A stretch of DNA of 64,000 nucleotides. Origin: Meandrina meandrites (Eukaryota > Cnidaria > Anthozoa > Scleractinia > Meandrinidae). Below the pieces are notes generated by a model that ran no database searches, was not told the origin of the DNA, and saw only the letters and a list, made by a program, of their open reading frames with translations. The stretch lies in NCBI GenBank assembly GCA_963693305.1, contig OY855905.1:4361201-4425200 (forward strand), written 5' to 3'. Made by a program: the position numbers and the translations under genes. This document shows positions 11,481 to 19,236 of this stretch, piece by piece; within the stretch, counting starts at the first letter, position 1, and each line of letters begins with the position of its first letter.

Positions 11481-12458
11481 AGCTGGAGGTAATTCTGTAT
11501 CCGGAGGTACCACAAGCAGTTCTTCACGTACAAAACCACGCTTTGGTCCGTCGCGCAAATAGTAGAGAACAGGTTGATTTGGTTTGGAAAAAGATCGTTC
11601 AAGGTTGTAAACTTTCAAAGACCAGATTGGATCAGTGGCTCTTTTCGTCCCGCCTTCAAGCTCACCAGGTTCGTACAAATACCGAACCATAACGATGGAT
11701 GGAAGCTTTTTTTCGTTCAAACCAACAGGTCTCAAATATTTAGTTGACGGCTCCGCATAAACATTTTTTTTTTTGATTGCAGCAGCAGGTTTCATACCAA
11801 TCAATCGAGTGACTTGGTTGTTCAGAGCAGAAACAACTTTGGGAAGCCTTTTTACCCACACAGTAGACCGCAAACCCTCAGGCGAACGCATTTCAACTGC
11901 GTACTGGTGGCCAAACAAACGCTCAGCCAAGGTACGATTGAAACGTTCAACGATCGCTTGGTCTCTATGTATTTCAGGGTGGCCGCGTCTGATAGAAGTT
12001 TTGTGATTTTCCATTTCTTTTGTAACAGCGCCCATAAATTCACGCCCAGGATCAACTTGCAACATCTGCGGCCATTTCAAAGGTCCACGTGTATAAATTG
12101 TCTTAAAAGCTTTGGCAACCTCATCAGAGTTTTTAGAAGTTAAAGGCTGAGCTTCTTTGAATCTGCTGGCAACATCAACAACGGTAAGCGCGTATTTGTA
12201 AGTGCTACGGCCCACTTTGTCATGTGGCAGAAAAAGAAGATCTGCCTGATGCACTTTGTTGGGTGTAGGCACGTCGAATTTTAGGCGAGGAATGTAGCGC
12301 GGTGCGGGGAGGTAAATCTGCCAGAGCGCTTGTTTGAACAACCATTCTTTGGCAACAACTTCAGGAACCTTTGCAGCGACCGCTAATTTTTTAATGGCAG
12401 AAATGCCTTTCCAGTAACCCTGCGGACTGTAGTAACGCCGCTCTAATTTTTTATCCAT
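11472..12458 (-). CDS. Retrovirus-type integrase (rve), P1
   Basis: This 328-residue DDE integrase would insert the element and generate the 5-bp duplication. The catalytic triad is visible: D73 in HQADLLFL, D136 in QVDPGREF and E171 in IVERFNRTLAE, a D,D34E-like spacing. An N-terminal helical region precedes it. A C-terminal region rich in aromatic and basic residues (DPIWSLKVYN, KRGFVREELLVV) looks like the chromodomain/SH3-like tail of Polinton integrases. It is very similar along its whole length to the P2 integrase (30235-31224), far more than the two polymerases are to each other. The stop codon lies inside a dispersed hairpin motif. Confidence 0.95.
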   Translation of the reverse strand: MDKKLERRYYSPQGYWKGISAIKKLAVAAKVPEVVAKEWLFKQALWQIYLPAPRYIPRLKFDVPTPNKVHQADLLFLPHDKVGRSTYKYALTVVDVASRFKEAQPLTSKNSDEVAKAFKTIYTRGPLKWPQMLQVDPGREFMGAVTKEMENHKTSIRRGHPEIHRDQAIVERFNRTLAERLFGHQYAVEMRSPEGLRSTVWVKRLPKVVSALNNQVTRLIGMKPAAAIKKKNVYAEPSTKYLRPVGLNEKKLPSIVMVRYLYEPGELEGGTKRATDPIWSLKVYNLERSFSKPNQPVLYYLRDGPKRGFVREELLVVPPDTELPPAVG

Positions 12459-12486
12459 TTAAATAATTATGCGCAGACATATATAC

Positions 12487-12993
12487 ATGGCTACAAAACC
12501 TTACCTAAGGGGTGCGGGATACCCCCACAGTGAACAGCTAAAAGAAATGTTGATAAAACAGCAGGAAGCGAAAATAAAAGAAATCAAGCCGGAAAAAGAT
12601 CTTGACGACCGTTACGACCTCGAAGGGGTGTGGGTTTTACCCCACGAAGAGATGAGCCACCCTCCCAAACCAAAATTATGGTATTTAATTTCAGTACTAA
12701 AAAAAGTCGGCATTTCTTTAGAACAGGTCGGTGACGAAATGGGGGTGACCTTTTTGGGTAATGTCATTCACCAATTTAAGCTGACGAATCTCAGGCCATG
12801 TAACTACGTTTGTTTTTTATACAACTATTTTCAAAAGGTCTCACCTATCGATTGGCCGGCGAAAAAGGCAATACTGGGAAAGCTCACGAAAAGATTGCCG
12901 AAGATGGTACAAACCAGAAATAAAGCCGAAAAAAGTTTCAACGAATGGTGGTTGGAGGCAAACACCCCACGATTAAACAGAAGTTGTCTTTGA
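12487..12993 (+). CDS. Unknown P1 protein, ~168 aa
   Basis: I chose the ATG at 12487 because it sits directly after ATATATAC, the start-proximal motif seen across the element. An in-frame ATG at 12469 lies upstream of that motif. The product is charged and predicted soluble, with a helical middle (EDLDDRYDL-like acidic patch) and a C-terminal WPAKKAILGKL region. I recognise no family. Two copies of the dispersed hairpin lie inside it, encoding LRGAGYPHS and EGVWVLPHE, so part of its N-terminal third may be inserted sequence. It is divergently arranged with the integrase. Confidence 0.6.
   Translation: MATKPYLRGAGYPHSEQLKEMLIKQQEAKIKEIKPEKDLDDRYDLEGVWVLPHEEMSHPPKPKLWYLISVLKKVGISLEQVGDEMGVTFLGNVIHQFKLTNLRPCNYVCFLYNYFQKVSPIDWPAKKAILGKLTKRLPKMVQTRNKAEKSFNEWWLEANTPRLNRSCL
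12508..12530. repeat. Dispersed hairpin motif, copy 2
   Basis: AAGGGGTGCGGGATACCCCC is a diverged copy with the GGGGTG leader and a GGG/CCC stem. It lies in frame within the 168-aa gene. Confidence 0.45.
12624..12645. repeat. Dispersed hairpin motif, copy 3
   Basis: AGGGGTGTGGGTTTTACCCC followed by ACG. It has the same GGGGTG leader and GTGGG/CCCAC stem as the copies at 18543 and 18793, and is in frame within the 168-aa gene. Confidence 0.6.
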
Positions 12994-13000
12994 TGTTCTG

Positions 13001-13504
13001 TTAACCCTTTACCTTAGAGGTGTCTCCACTGTCAGTGTGGTTTGAAAACTGCAGTTTTGTTTTTTTAGTAGTAAAGGTGTTGTACTTTTTCTCAATATCT
13101 TGATACTCGCCGTCAGAGATTTCACCATCGTCAAGAGCGGTTGATATGAGAGTGTTGATTGAGCTCAGCGTAGCTTCAGCCAAAGTCTGCATTTTTTTGT
13201 GTTTTTTCGCTTTACGCCGGAAAAATTTGATGGGGCCCATGCAGGAGGTTGACATCAATGAAAACAAGAGGCCAGTTGCGATTAAAGGCCCGCCAACAAC
13301 AATGCCAACCGCAGAAAGTGAAGCGCCCAGCCCAGAGCCTGTAAGAAGGGCAGCAACTCCGCCTGTTAACCCGCTTACTGTTTGACAACGCGTGTGCCAC
13401 CGTCTAAACTTGGCTGAGGTTTGGTAGTAATGCGCCAACTGGTTTTCAAGATTTTTCTTCATCATTTCTATTTCAGCCAGCCGGAATTTTGTTACAGAAT
13501 CCAT
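13001..13504 (-). CDS. Small membrane protein, family shared with P2 (36920-37588)
   Basis: This is a 167-aa protein with an N-terminal amphipathic/coiled-coil segment (~10-45). Two Gly/Ala-rich hydrophobic segments follow (~45-90, e.g. GLTGGVAALLTGSGLGASL and VGIVVGGPLIATGLLF), then a basic stretch and a C-terminal helical motif DDGEISDGEYQDIEKKY. The P2 protein at 36920-37588 has the same plan and the same motif (DGKISDSEFQSILDEK), so this is a conserved element-encoded family. It is probably a virion or membrane-active component; the role is inferred only from composition. TATATAGGAA precedes the ATG. Confidence 0.75.
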   Translation of the reverse strand: MDSVTKFRLAEIEMMKKNLENQLAHYYQTSAKFRRWHTRCQTVSGLTGGVAALLTGSGLGASLSAVGIVVGGPLIATGLLFSLMSTSCMGPIKFFRRKAKKHKKMQTLAEATLSSINTLISTALDDGEISDGEYQDIEKKYNTFTTKKTKLQFSNHTDSGDTSKVKG

Positions 13505-13535
13505 TTCCTATATATGTGTTTAAAAAATGTGTAAT

Positions 13536-14393
13536 CTAATCGCAATATTGGTTATGCCATTTTCCATTTTTATATACAACCCGATTACATGGCCCAGTTG
13601 TATTTTTAGGGTGTGTCCAGAACTTTTTGCTAAACAGACCGGTTTTCGTGTTAAAGGCACCTTTTGCGATGTCACCACTCCAATACTTTTTAAACAAATC
13701 CTTATCACCACCTGTGATAGCCATGATTGCAGCAGCCACATCTTGAGCCGGTTGAAAGCCTGGAATTTTTTCGCCGATCTTTTTATTGATCGTTTCACCG
13801 ACACCCAAACCCACCTTTTGCTTCGAGCTGATTGCGTTGCGCGCCGCGGCGTGACCCCATTGCCGTTTGTTTTTGGGAATAGGGTCAAGCGCCTTCACCA
13901 TTTTTTTGTCTGCAGCGTGTTTGCAGCCTTTCTCATTTTTCTTGCCTGCACAGACGGCATAATCAACGTCATGCTGCATTGCAACTGCGTCCGTGGCGCC
14001 TGTGGGTTGCTGATAAATCTTCAAGATCTTTCCCGTCTTGGGGTCGTAAGAAAGCTGTTTTTCAAGAGGATTGTACGGCCCTGTATAGTTGTGGCCCGGA
14101 AGTGTCCACCCTTTCTTTGGTTTAGGCAGCTTGCCTATAGCTTTATGCAAATCAAAAGCCCCACCACGTTGGTAAAGAGGGTTTGTTGGGTCATCTACTC
14201 GATTACCCGCATAAATTCTCATATCATAATTACCACCACGTTGGGTACCCCCACTAATAAACCGTGTCTTGGTAATGCCACAACTTGCGCATTTTACTTT
14301 TAACATTCTTCTACCATTTTTTGTGGTAGTGTTTTTTTCACTTCCCGGTACGTTGGGTGTGAAACGCTTTTCCTTCACGCAGTATACCTCCAT
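13536..14393 (-). CDS. PLA2-domain virion protein with N-terminal zinc-ribbon-like module
   Basis: This is a 285-aa protein. Residues 1-45 match the DUF5679-like pattern (VYCVKEKRFTPNV...KVKCASCGITKTRF; C5, C35, C38). A parvovirus-VP1-type phospholipase A2 core follows: LPGHNYTGPYNPL (~98-110, Ca-binding-type loop), then MQHDVDYAVC (139-148, His141-Asp142 dyad) and HAADKKM (~159-165). PLA2 modules in parvoviruses and some Polintons act in endosomal membrane breaching, so this is likely a virion protein; that is inference from the family. It sits in the minus-strand structural cluster and has TATATAAG before its ATG. The same N-terminal module starts the next gene upstream. Confidence 0.88.
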   Translation of the reverse strand: MEVYCVKEKRFTPNVPGSEKNTTTKNGRRMLKVKCASCGITKTRFISGGTQRGGNYDMRIYAGNRVDDPTNPLYQRGGAFDLHKAIGKLPKPKKGWTLPGHNYTGPYNPLEKQLSYDPKTGKILKIYQQPTGATDAVAMQHDVDYAVCAGKKNEKGCKHAADKKMVKALDPIPKNKRQWGHAAARNAISSKQKVGLGVGETINKKIGEKIPGFQPAQDVAAAIMAITGGDKDLFKKYWSGDIAKGAFNTKTGLFSKKFWTHPKNTTGPCNRVVYKNGKWHNQYCD

Positions 14394-14415
14394 CTTATAT
14401 AATTAAAGAAAATTC

Positions 14416-14946
14416 TCAGGCCGCTGTGTGACACCCGCCTTTCATCATATCTTTTGGTCTTAATCTGTTTGAGGCTTTAGTCAACAAATCCCCAGACAAA
14501 GCATCAATTGTGTAATTAACAGCTTTTCTCGCGATTGGTTTGGCTTTATTGGCTAACTTCTTCTGATACTCTGGTTGTCTTAAAAACGCGCTTGCAAAGT
14601 ATCTTCCTTGTTTCACACCTTGCTTTGCTAAATAAGGAACTCCGTACTCAAAGAAAGCTTCAGCTGCTGTATTTCCAACTGTATCAAAAACTCCACCTCC
14701 AAACATTCTTTTTTCAGCGCGTGCAAGTTCTTCTCTCTTCTTTTTGGGTAAACCACTTCTGGTCCACTTAAATATTGGTTCCAAAATATTACCTCCTTCT
14801 TGAGCACTGACAAATCTTGTCTTGGTAATGCCGCAGCTAGCACATTTTACTTTAAGCAACCTTTTACCATTTCTTGCGGTTGCAAATGTTTCACTTCCCA
14901 CCACATTGGGTGTGAAGCGCTTTTCTTTCACACAGTAAACATCCAT
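14416..14946 (-). CDS. Second protein with the DUF5679-like N-terminal module
   Basis: This is a 176-aa protein. Its first ~45 residues are a close copy of the N-terminus of the PLA2 gene (VYCVKEKRFTPNVVGSE...CASCGITKTRF). The remainder is unrelated: a basic helical region (KKKREELARAEKRMFGGGVF) and an Ala/Tyr-rich segment ending MKGGCHTAA. I do not know its function. A shared N-terminal module on two adjacent virion-cluster proteins suggests a common targeting or capsid-docking tag, or a recent partial duplication. TATAAAG lies directly before the ATG. Confidence 0.75.
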   Translation of the reverse strand: MDVYCVKEKRFTPNVVGSETFATARNGKRLLKVKCASCGITKTRFVSAQEGGNILEPIFKWTRSGLPKKKREELARAEKRMFGGGVFDTVGNTAAEAFFEYGVPYLAKQGVKQGRYFASAFLRQPEYQKKLANKAKPIARKAVNYTIDALSGDLLTKASNRLRPKDMMKGGCHTAA

Positions 14947-14948
14947 CT

Positions 14949-15404
14949 TTATACATTATGTGTAAAATAATCCTTCACCACAGCCTCGTTGGTGTGCGTA
15001 TTTTCGGAAAACATGCTCAAAATTTCTCGAAATGTCCGCCCTTTGTTACGTTCGTTCAGAAAAAGCAGACAGTAGTAGCCGCAGCGTACACTGGATTCCC
15101 ACTGAAGCTGGTTGTCATTTCGTAGAAAGGTTTTGCTACCCTCAAGAATCAACTCAATTTCCCATTCCGCGGGCGGGGGTAAACCGAAAGAGTCAAAGTA
15201 TTCGCGCCCGCCCCAGCAGCATACCCAGTGGGTGCCTGGCCCTCCAAGATCATCCATGTTGATTATACAAGGGGAGTGGTTTTTCACGTGGATCTCGTCT
15301 CTCGCAAATATACCTTTAATGGGGATTTTCAAGTATTGGCACCATCGCTGCAAGTCATAATCAGTTAAGGGGACATCAACGAAGGCGGGCTTTTTTTTGG
15401 TCAC
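14949..15404 (-). CDS. Adenain-like cysteine protease, no AUG start
   Basis: About 151 codons encode an adenovirus-type maturation protease. The family N-terminus LTDYDLQRWCQYLKIPIKG (~13-31) is followed by GTHWVCCW (His59), YFDSFG (Asp71), a Gln at 99 or 101 and VRCGYYCLLFL (nucleophile probably Cys108). Length and residue order fit the Polinton protease. The frame opens at a stop codon four codons before a GTG (15404). The first in-frame ATG is about 50 residues in, just before the catalytic His. The start therefore overlaps the end of the upstream gene (15376-15747) at a run of eight A, which lies where the two frames could be linked by slippage. Non-AUG initiation is the alternative. Role (virion protein maturation) is from family knowledge. 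Confidence 0.85.
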   Translation of the reverse strand: MTKKKPAFVDVPLTDYDLQRWCQYLKIPIKGIFARDEIHVKNHSPCIINMDDLGGPGTHWVCCWGGREYFDSFGLPPPAEWEIELILEGSKTFLRNDNQLQWESSVRCGYYCLLFLNERNKGRTFREILSMFSENTHTNEAVVKDYFTHNV

Positions 15405-15747
15405 CCCAAGAACCTATAAATGGTGGAGGACGCATATATGGAGGAGGGTTGATGCGCATTCCCTTTCCTCCTGTTGGGGGTTTTACCCGCATGCCTGCCC
15501 CACTCGCCATCTTGCGCACATGTCTGATTTGTGTCTTGCTCATGTCTATGTCCACGCCCGTTTTGTTTTTGATAGCGCGCTCTATTTTTTTGATCTGTCT
15601 GGCGGTCAAGTGCAAAGTGTCGCTGCCGCCGGTTATAGCCTCGTTTTTAAATCTGAGCGTAACTGCTTCTCCTGACCCAAAGGCCCGCGCGAGGCTTACC
15701 TTCTGCCCGTCTGAAAGTGAAATCTTGTGCGGATAGTAAGTCGTCAT
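15376..15747 (-). CDS. Small basic conserved Polinton protein (SKTQIR family)
   Basis: This 123-aa protein has the pattern ISLSDGQKVSLARAF...LTARQIKKIERAIKNKTGVDI...SKTQIRHVRK, followed by Gly/Pro-rich basic tail repeats (PPTGGKGM, PPPYMRPPP). I recall this N-terminal motif as a small protein next to capsid genes in many animal Polintons; its role is not established to my knowledge, and the basic composition suggests DNA or capsid association. The last 29 bp overlap the protease in another frame at an A8 run. A hairpin copy at 15473 falls in the tail (MRVKPPTGG). AATATAAGAG precedes the ATG. Confidence 0.78.
   Translation of the reverse strand: MTTYYPHKISLSDGQKVSLARAFGSGEAVTLRFKNEAITGGSDTLHLTARQIKKIERAIKNKTGVDIDMSKTQIRHVRKMASGAGMRVKPPTGGKGMRINPPPYMRPPPFIGSWGDQKKARLR
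15473..15493. repeat. Dispersed hairpin motif, diverged copy
   Basis: GTTGGGGGTTTTACCCGCAT retains the GGG-TTTTA-CCC core but has imperfect stems. It lies within the tail of the 123-aa gene. Confidence 0.4.
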
Positions 15748-15773
15748 CTCTTATATTTCATAGAAAAATTATT

Positions 15774-17039
15774 TTAAACCATCACCAGCTCATTACCCAC
15801 CTGCCTGAGAACAAGTTCGGACTCGTACAAAATTCCTGCATAAATGGTGTAGTCTTGCGCGTTGGCCGCCTCGTTGAGCTTGTAGTGGAAAACCATCTGT
15901 TTCGGGTCGTTGGTCTTGTTATCCTTGTTTTCGCGTAAGTCAAAATAGACTATTGGGTATAAATCCCCGAAGTTGTTGGGCTGAAGCTGCACACCGGTGT
16001 TGTAGTCGTTTTTGCGGTACCGGTAGTTCATTAAGTCATTAAGAATGCGCAGTTTGAAGTTTTCGTCGTAGTCCAGCTCCGGATAGTACTGCGAAGAGCC
16101 GTACTGCAGCCGGCAGGTCGCTAGCTTGGCTGAATTGTCTCCGTCAATGTCAAAGGTGTCAAAGAAGTAGGGGTTTTGAGTCAAGGCGTTCTTCTTCCTT
16201 GACTGTTGAATGAAAATGAAAACATGTTTTGCGTCCTTTATACCAGGATTTATCTGCCACGAACCGAAAGCGTCACGCCGACTGGGGCTGGGCTGGATCA
16301 TTTCATTCAGGTACGTCCATTTCTGAGGTTTCAAAAAGTTTTCGTTTGCGAGCTTCTGTCCTTCGCTGGTGAAACGCAGCATTGGAACCCACAGCTCAAG
16401 GTTTCTCACCACTACCCTACGATCGGTGCCATCGTTTTGCCAAATCAGCTCTGCATCCGGTTGTAGCTCAATTTCGAACTCCAGCTGCATGGGGGGAAGA
16501 AGCTTGTCACTCAGCTCCTCGAAAAATGAGTACCTGTTAAGCGGTATGAGGGTTTCAACCGTGAGGCCGGCGTGGGCAAGCAAGCCCCTTTGTCTGATTC
16601 CTTGGTTAGTGGCAGCGGCGGCCGTTACATTGCTATTATCTGTATCCAGATACCAAAACTGATTTTTTGCCGCGCTCCTCGCAAAGTCATCAGAAAAATC
16701 CAACAAGTTTTTGATGAATATTAACTTGTGAATGTTGTCTACGTTGTAAATGTTTTTGCCCGATGATTTTACCACAAGTTTGTTTATCAGTGAAAATGAG
16801 CCGTTAATGGGCGCTGACCGGGCGTCCCCCGCAACTGCTGCGCCATCCGCGGTTGCCTCGAAAGTGAAATCAGCCCGGAAGTAGGCGTTATACCAGTCAA
16901 ACCAGTTGTCTCGGTCGGTGAGTGTGAATTTATAGTTTGTTTTTACCTGGTGCTGATTGTTACCCGGGATAGTGATCGGTTTGTCTAACCCGATACGAAC
17001 ATACTCTGTTTTTTCCAAATGCCTGTGGCTTCTGAACAT
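15774..17039 (-). CDS. Major capsid protein, double jelly-roll (P1)
   Basis: The 421-aa product is rich in beta-strand-type alternation. It has features of Polinton hexon-like capsids: N-terminal EYVRIGLDKPITIPG, a SLINKLVVKSSGKNIYNVDNI strand pair (~82-103), a PPMQLEFEIEL segment (~190-200) and the C-terminal ETTIYAGI-like region (DYTIYAGILYESELVL). A comparable KLVVKYSGT strand occurs in the truncated P2 capsid gene (32637-33161), supporting the assignment. It lies centrally in the structural cluster, between the 123-aa protein and a basic protein. TATATAGGACGCAAG precedes the ATG. The double jelly-roll fold itself is inferred, not shown. Confidence 0.82.
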   Translation of the reverse strand: MFRSHRHLEKTEYVRIGLDKPITIPGNNQHQVKTNYKFTLTDRDNWFDWYNAYFRADFTFEATADGAAVAGDARSAPINGSFSLINKLVVKSSGKNIYNVDNIHKLIFIKNLLDFSDDFARSAAKNQFWYLDTDNSNVTAAAATNQGIRQRGLLAHAGLTVETLIPLNRYSFFEELSDKLLPPMQLEFEIELQPDAELIWQNDGTDRRVVVRNLELWVPMLRFTSEGQKLANENFLKPQKWTYLNEMIQPSPSRRDAFGSWQINPGIKDAKHVFIFIQQSRKKNALTQNPYFFDTFDIDGDNSAKLATCRLQYGSSQYYPELDYDENFKLRILNDLMNYRYRKNDYNTGVQLQPNNFGDLYPIVYFDLRENKDNKTNDPKQMVFHYKLNEAANAQDYTIYAGILYESELVLRQVGNELVMV

Positions 17040-17071
17040 CTTGCGTCCTATATATTTTTCAAAAAATTATT

Positions 17072-17524
17072 TTAATTTTCCGCCAAATATTGATTTACTT
17101 TCAACCTTGCAGCTCGACCCGCGTTTAAAATCTGGTTCAACTTTTTCCGCGAATCCCCGCTCAACTGAGTTGCTGATACCCCACTTAGCATCTTCTTCAG
17201 TTTTTGCCGCGACTCGGTACTAAGTGTATGCTGCGGGGTCTTTTTACCCTTAGGTTTTACACTTGGGGTGCGGGGTTCACCCCGCCGCAAAACAGCTTGT
17301 ATCTTTTCTGCCCCTTTTTCGGCGGCTTTTTCGGTGGCTTTTTTCAGCATTTGCTTCGAGGCTTCATTTACAGCCTTCTTCAACGTCTGACGGGTGACCT
17401 TCTTTTTGAACCGCTTTCCTATATTCATCAGGGTGTCTCTTACAACCCCCGTACCTTTGTGTCTGTATCTATAGTAACCGCTTGGCACGTCGTAATATCT
17501 CGTCCACTCACTCGGATGATTCAT
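17072..17524 (-). CDS. Lys/Arg-rich protein, possible core or minor virion protein
   Basis: This is a 150-aa strongly basic protein. It has an aromatic N-terminus (WTRYYDVPSGYYRYRHKG), an Ala/Lys-rich helix (ASKQMLKKATEKAAEKGAEK) and a duplicated C-terminal motif (LSTESRQKLKKMLSG / LSGDSRKKLNQILNAG). I recognise no family. Composition and position between the two capsid genes suggest a DNA-condensing or capsid-cementing protein. A dispersed hairpin copy at 17266 encodes RRGEPRTP. TATAAT immediately precedes the ATG. Confidence 0.65.
   Translation of the reverse strand: MNHPSEWTRYYDVPSGYYRYRHKGTGVVRDTLMNIGKRFKKKVTRQTLKKAVNEASKQMLKKATEKAAEKGAEKIQAVLRRGEPRTPSVKPKGKKTPQHTLSTESRQKLKKMLSGVSATQLSGDSRKKLNQILNAGRAARLKVNQYLAEN
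17266..17286. repeat. Dispersed hairpin motif, copy with perfect 16-bp palindrome
   Basis: GGTGCGGGGTTCACCCCGCC contains the near-perfect hairpin GCGGGG-TTCA-CCCCGC (17270-17285, compensated G/C in both arms relative to the GTGGGG...CCCCAC copies). It is in frame in the 150-aa gene. The paired substitution in both stem arms suggests that the stem itself is kept. Confidence 0.65.
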
Positions 17525-17542
17525 ATTATACTTAGGTGTAAA

Positions 17543-18322
17543 TTATTTTTCTTTTTCTTCTTCAATGATGATACTTAAAGCCACGTCTTGGTCATTCAGA
17601 TCTATAATGTTGTTGCGTCCGTCTGTGATTTTGATATTTATCGCATTGATTCTATTTTTGTTCACCGGGTGCCACAGGAGACGGCGAGGCTCTTTTGAAA
17701 AGGGGTAGCTGACTGAGAGTTCAGCGGTTGAAAAAGAGAACATGACGTCTCCCCCGATGTTGTCCACAGCCCTTGTAATGAGGTCACAATGGATGTAGAT
17801 CCAGTCGACGCCTCTTGTTATATTTGGCACGCGGTCGCTCCTATTGTTCGCTCCGTCTATTGTTTTCTTGTCAAAACCCAGCAACGCGGCGAATTCACCT
17901 CCGCTTAGGTCAAGCTCGTAGCCGTCCTGCAACAAAATGACCGCCCGATACGTTGTGCTGTGAAAATACAGCTGGACAATAAACTTGGATTTTTCATCCT
18001 TGGGATCCACTCTTCCGATAAGCGACTGGATGGTGGTGTTGAGACCTTTGTAATCATACATCCCGTCCGGAATTGTCACGGTTTTCCAGTTCTCTGTTTT
18101 TTTCCGCCATTTGAACACGTTGTTGTTGTATCGTTTTGCGATGTTGTACCACGAATAAGACATGGATACCAGCTCATTTAACGCCGCCCTGTATGTTTTG
18201 TAGGGATCTAAAGCGATTGGCGGGTCAAAGTTAATTGTAAAGTCATGTGACTTGCTGTTGGCGTTGTTTTGTTTGGCCAGCTGCGAGTCGAGCAACAGGT
18301 TGAAATGAAAATGGGTTGACAT
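17543..18322 (-). CDS. Minor capsid protein, penton-like single jelly-roll (P1)
   Basis: This is a 259-aa protein with the Polinton penton plan: a short N-terminal HFHFNLLLDSQ strand, then INFDPPIALDPYKTYRAALNELVSMSYSWYNI. Next come a PDGMYDYKGLNTTIQSL segment (typical 'G-Y-D-L-D-L-N' position) and a late DWIYIHCDLITRAVDNIGG motif that matches the YYIHCDLLDKE motif of the broken P2 homologue (36219-36892). These shared landmarks support the call. It would form pentamers at capsid vertices (family knowledge). TATATAAGCAAC precedes the ATG. Confidence 0.75.
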   Translation of the reverse strand: MSTHFHFNLLLDSQLAKQNNANSKSHDFTINFDPPIALDPYKTYRAALNELVSMSYSWYNIAKRYNNNVFKWRKKTENWKTVTIPDGMYDYKGLNTTIQSLIGRVDPKDEKSKFIVQLYFHSTTYRAVILLQDGYELDLSGGEFAALLGFDKKTIDGANNRSDRVPNITRGVDWIYIHCDLITRAVDNIGGDVMFSFSTAELSVSYPFSKEPRRLLWHPVNKNRINAINIKITDGRNNIIDLNDQDVALSIIIEEEKEK

Positions 18323-18327
18323 GTTGC

Positions 18328-19236
18328 TTATATAATATCACTCAAAATTTTGTGGGCTTCTTTTTGTGTTATTTCCTTTAGCCTTACCAGCAACCCTAAC
18401 ATCTGCTGGACCTGTTTTTTCAGCTTCAGTGAAGTGTTGCCCGCCTGTATAGACGCTAAGCTTAAGTGTAGCCTTTCAACCAAAACGTTTGGATCAACAC
18501 TTCCGCTTCCTTCCATTTCTCTTTCTCTTTCGGGTTCCTCCTGGGGTGTGGGGTTTACCCCACGTTTTTGAAGAGAAGCTGCGGGCTGTTTATTCCCTTT
18601 TCTCCTTTCAAGAATTTCTTCTCTTGCCTTTTTTATGTCTGCCAATGTGTAGCCGTGGAATTTTGATTTTTTGCTTTTTACAACATAGTCAGGATTGTCT
18701 TTATTTTTTGTTAACAGGCTGCTCAGTGTCTGCAGGTCAACTGACTCTGATCCCTTGATACCTGGTTCTTTTGGTGGCCCCCATTTACTATGTTGGGGTG
18801 TGGGTTTTACCCCACCGCTTGGTTGCACTTCTTCCATTTCTTCCTCTTCAGCCAAAGGTGGTAACGGTGATGGTGGTGGTGATGATGTGTAGTATGATGG
18901 GGGTGGTGATGGTGGTGATGGTGATGGTGGTGGTGATGGTGATGGTGGTGGAGTTTCTGCATCCGGTTTAAAATCTTCGTCGAAAGGGTTGTTTAAATCA
19001 AACTCATCCATACCATAGTCTGGAACCTCTTCTTTCTCTTCTTCCTCTTCTTTTGGGGCCGTCCCTACTTGGAGTTTGTCAAGCCGTGATGTGATAGGTT
19101 TGAACAAATCCTCACCTGATAGCTGGCCAAACTCTTTATCTATTTTGTTATTTTTTATTACCGCGAGAATGCTGTCGTTCTGCTGCTCAACTTCAGCCTT
19201 TTCGCTGGCAAGTTTTCGCCACTTCTTCATGGACAT
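18328..19236 (-). CDS. Pro-rich, acidic and coiled virion-cluster protein, unknown
   Basis: I take the ATG at 19236 (MSMKKWRKLASEK), which follows the TATATATA shared with the divergent ATPase gene. A longer frame upstream has only a TTG and crosses that promoter. The ~302-aa product has a charged helical N-terminus and an acidic stretch (EEEEEKEE). A low-complexity PPPSPSPP/SPPPSYYTSSPPP segment follows, and two helical blocks are separated by copies of the dispersed hairpin (GGVKPTPQ and RGVNPTPQ). The C-terminus is a leucine-rich helix (VERLHLSLASIQ...QQMLGLLVRLKEI). No family is recognised; scaffold or tegument-like roles are possible guesses. Confidence 0.65.
   Translation of the reverse strand: MSMKKWRKLASEKAEVEQQNDSILAVIKNNKIDKEFGQLSGEDLFKPITSRLDKLQVGTAPKEEEEEKEEVPDYGMDEFDLNNPFDEDFKPDAETPPPSPSPPPSPSPPSPPPSYYTSSPPPSPLPPLAEEEEMEEVQPSGGVKPTPQHSKWGPPKEPGIKGSESVDLQTLSSLLTKNKDNPDYVVKSKKSKFHGYTLADIKKAREEILERRKGNKQPAASLQKRGVNPTPQEEPEREREMEGSGSVDPNVLVERLHLSLASIQAGNTSLKLKKQVQQMLGLLVRLKEITQKEAHKILSDII
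18543..18563. repeat. Dispersed hairpin motif, near-perfect copy
   Basis: GGGGTGTGGGGTTTACCCCA followed by C. The core GTGGGG-TTTA-CCCCAC has a 6-bp stem (18548-18563). In the minus-strand gene it encodes RGVNPTPQ. Confidence 0.65.
18793..18815. repeat. Dispersed hairpin motif, second copy in the same gene
   Basis: TTGGGGTGTGGGTTTTACCC followed by CAC. It is 250 bp from the previous copy and in the same frame and orientation, encoding GGVKPTPQ. The two copies share sequence beyond the stem (GGGGTG leader). Confidence 0.65.
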
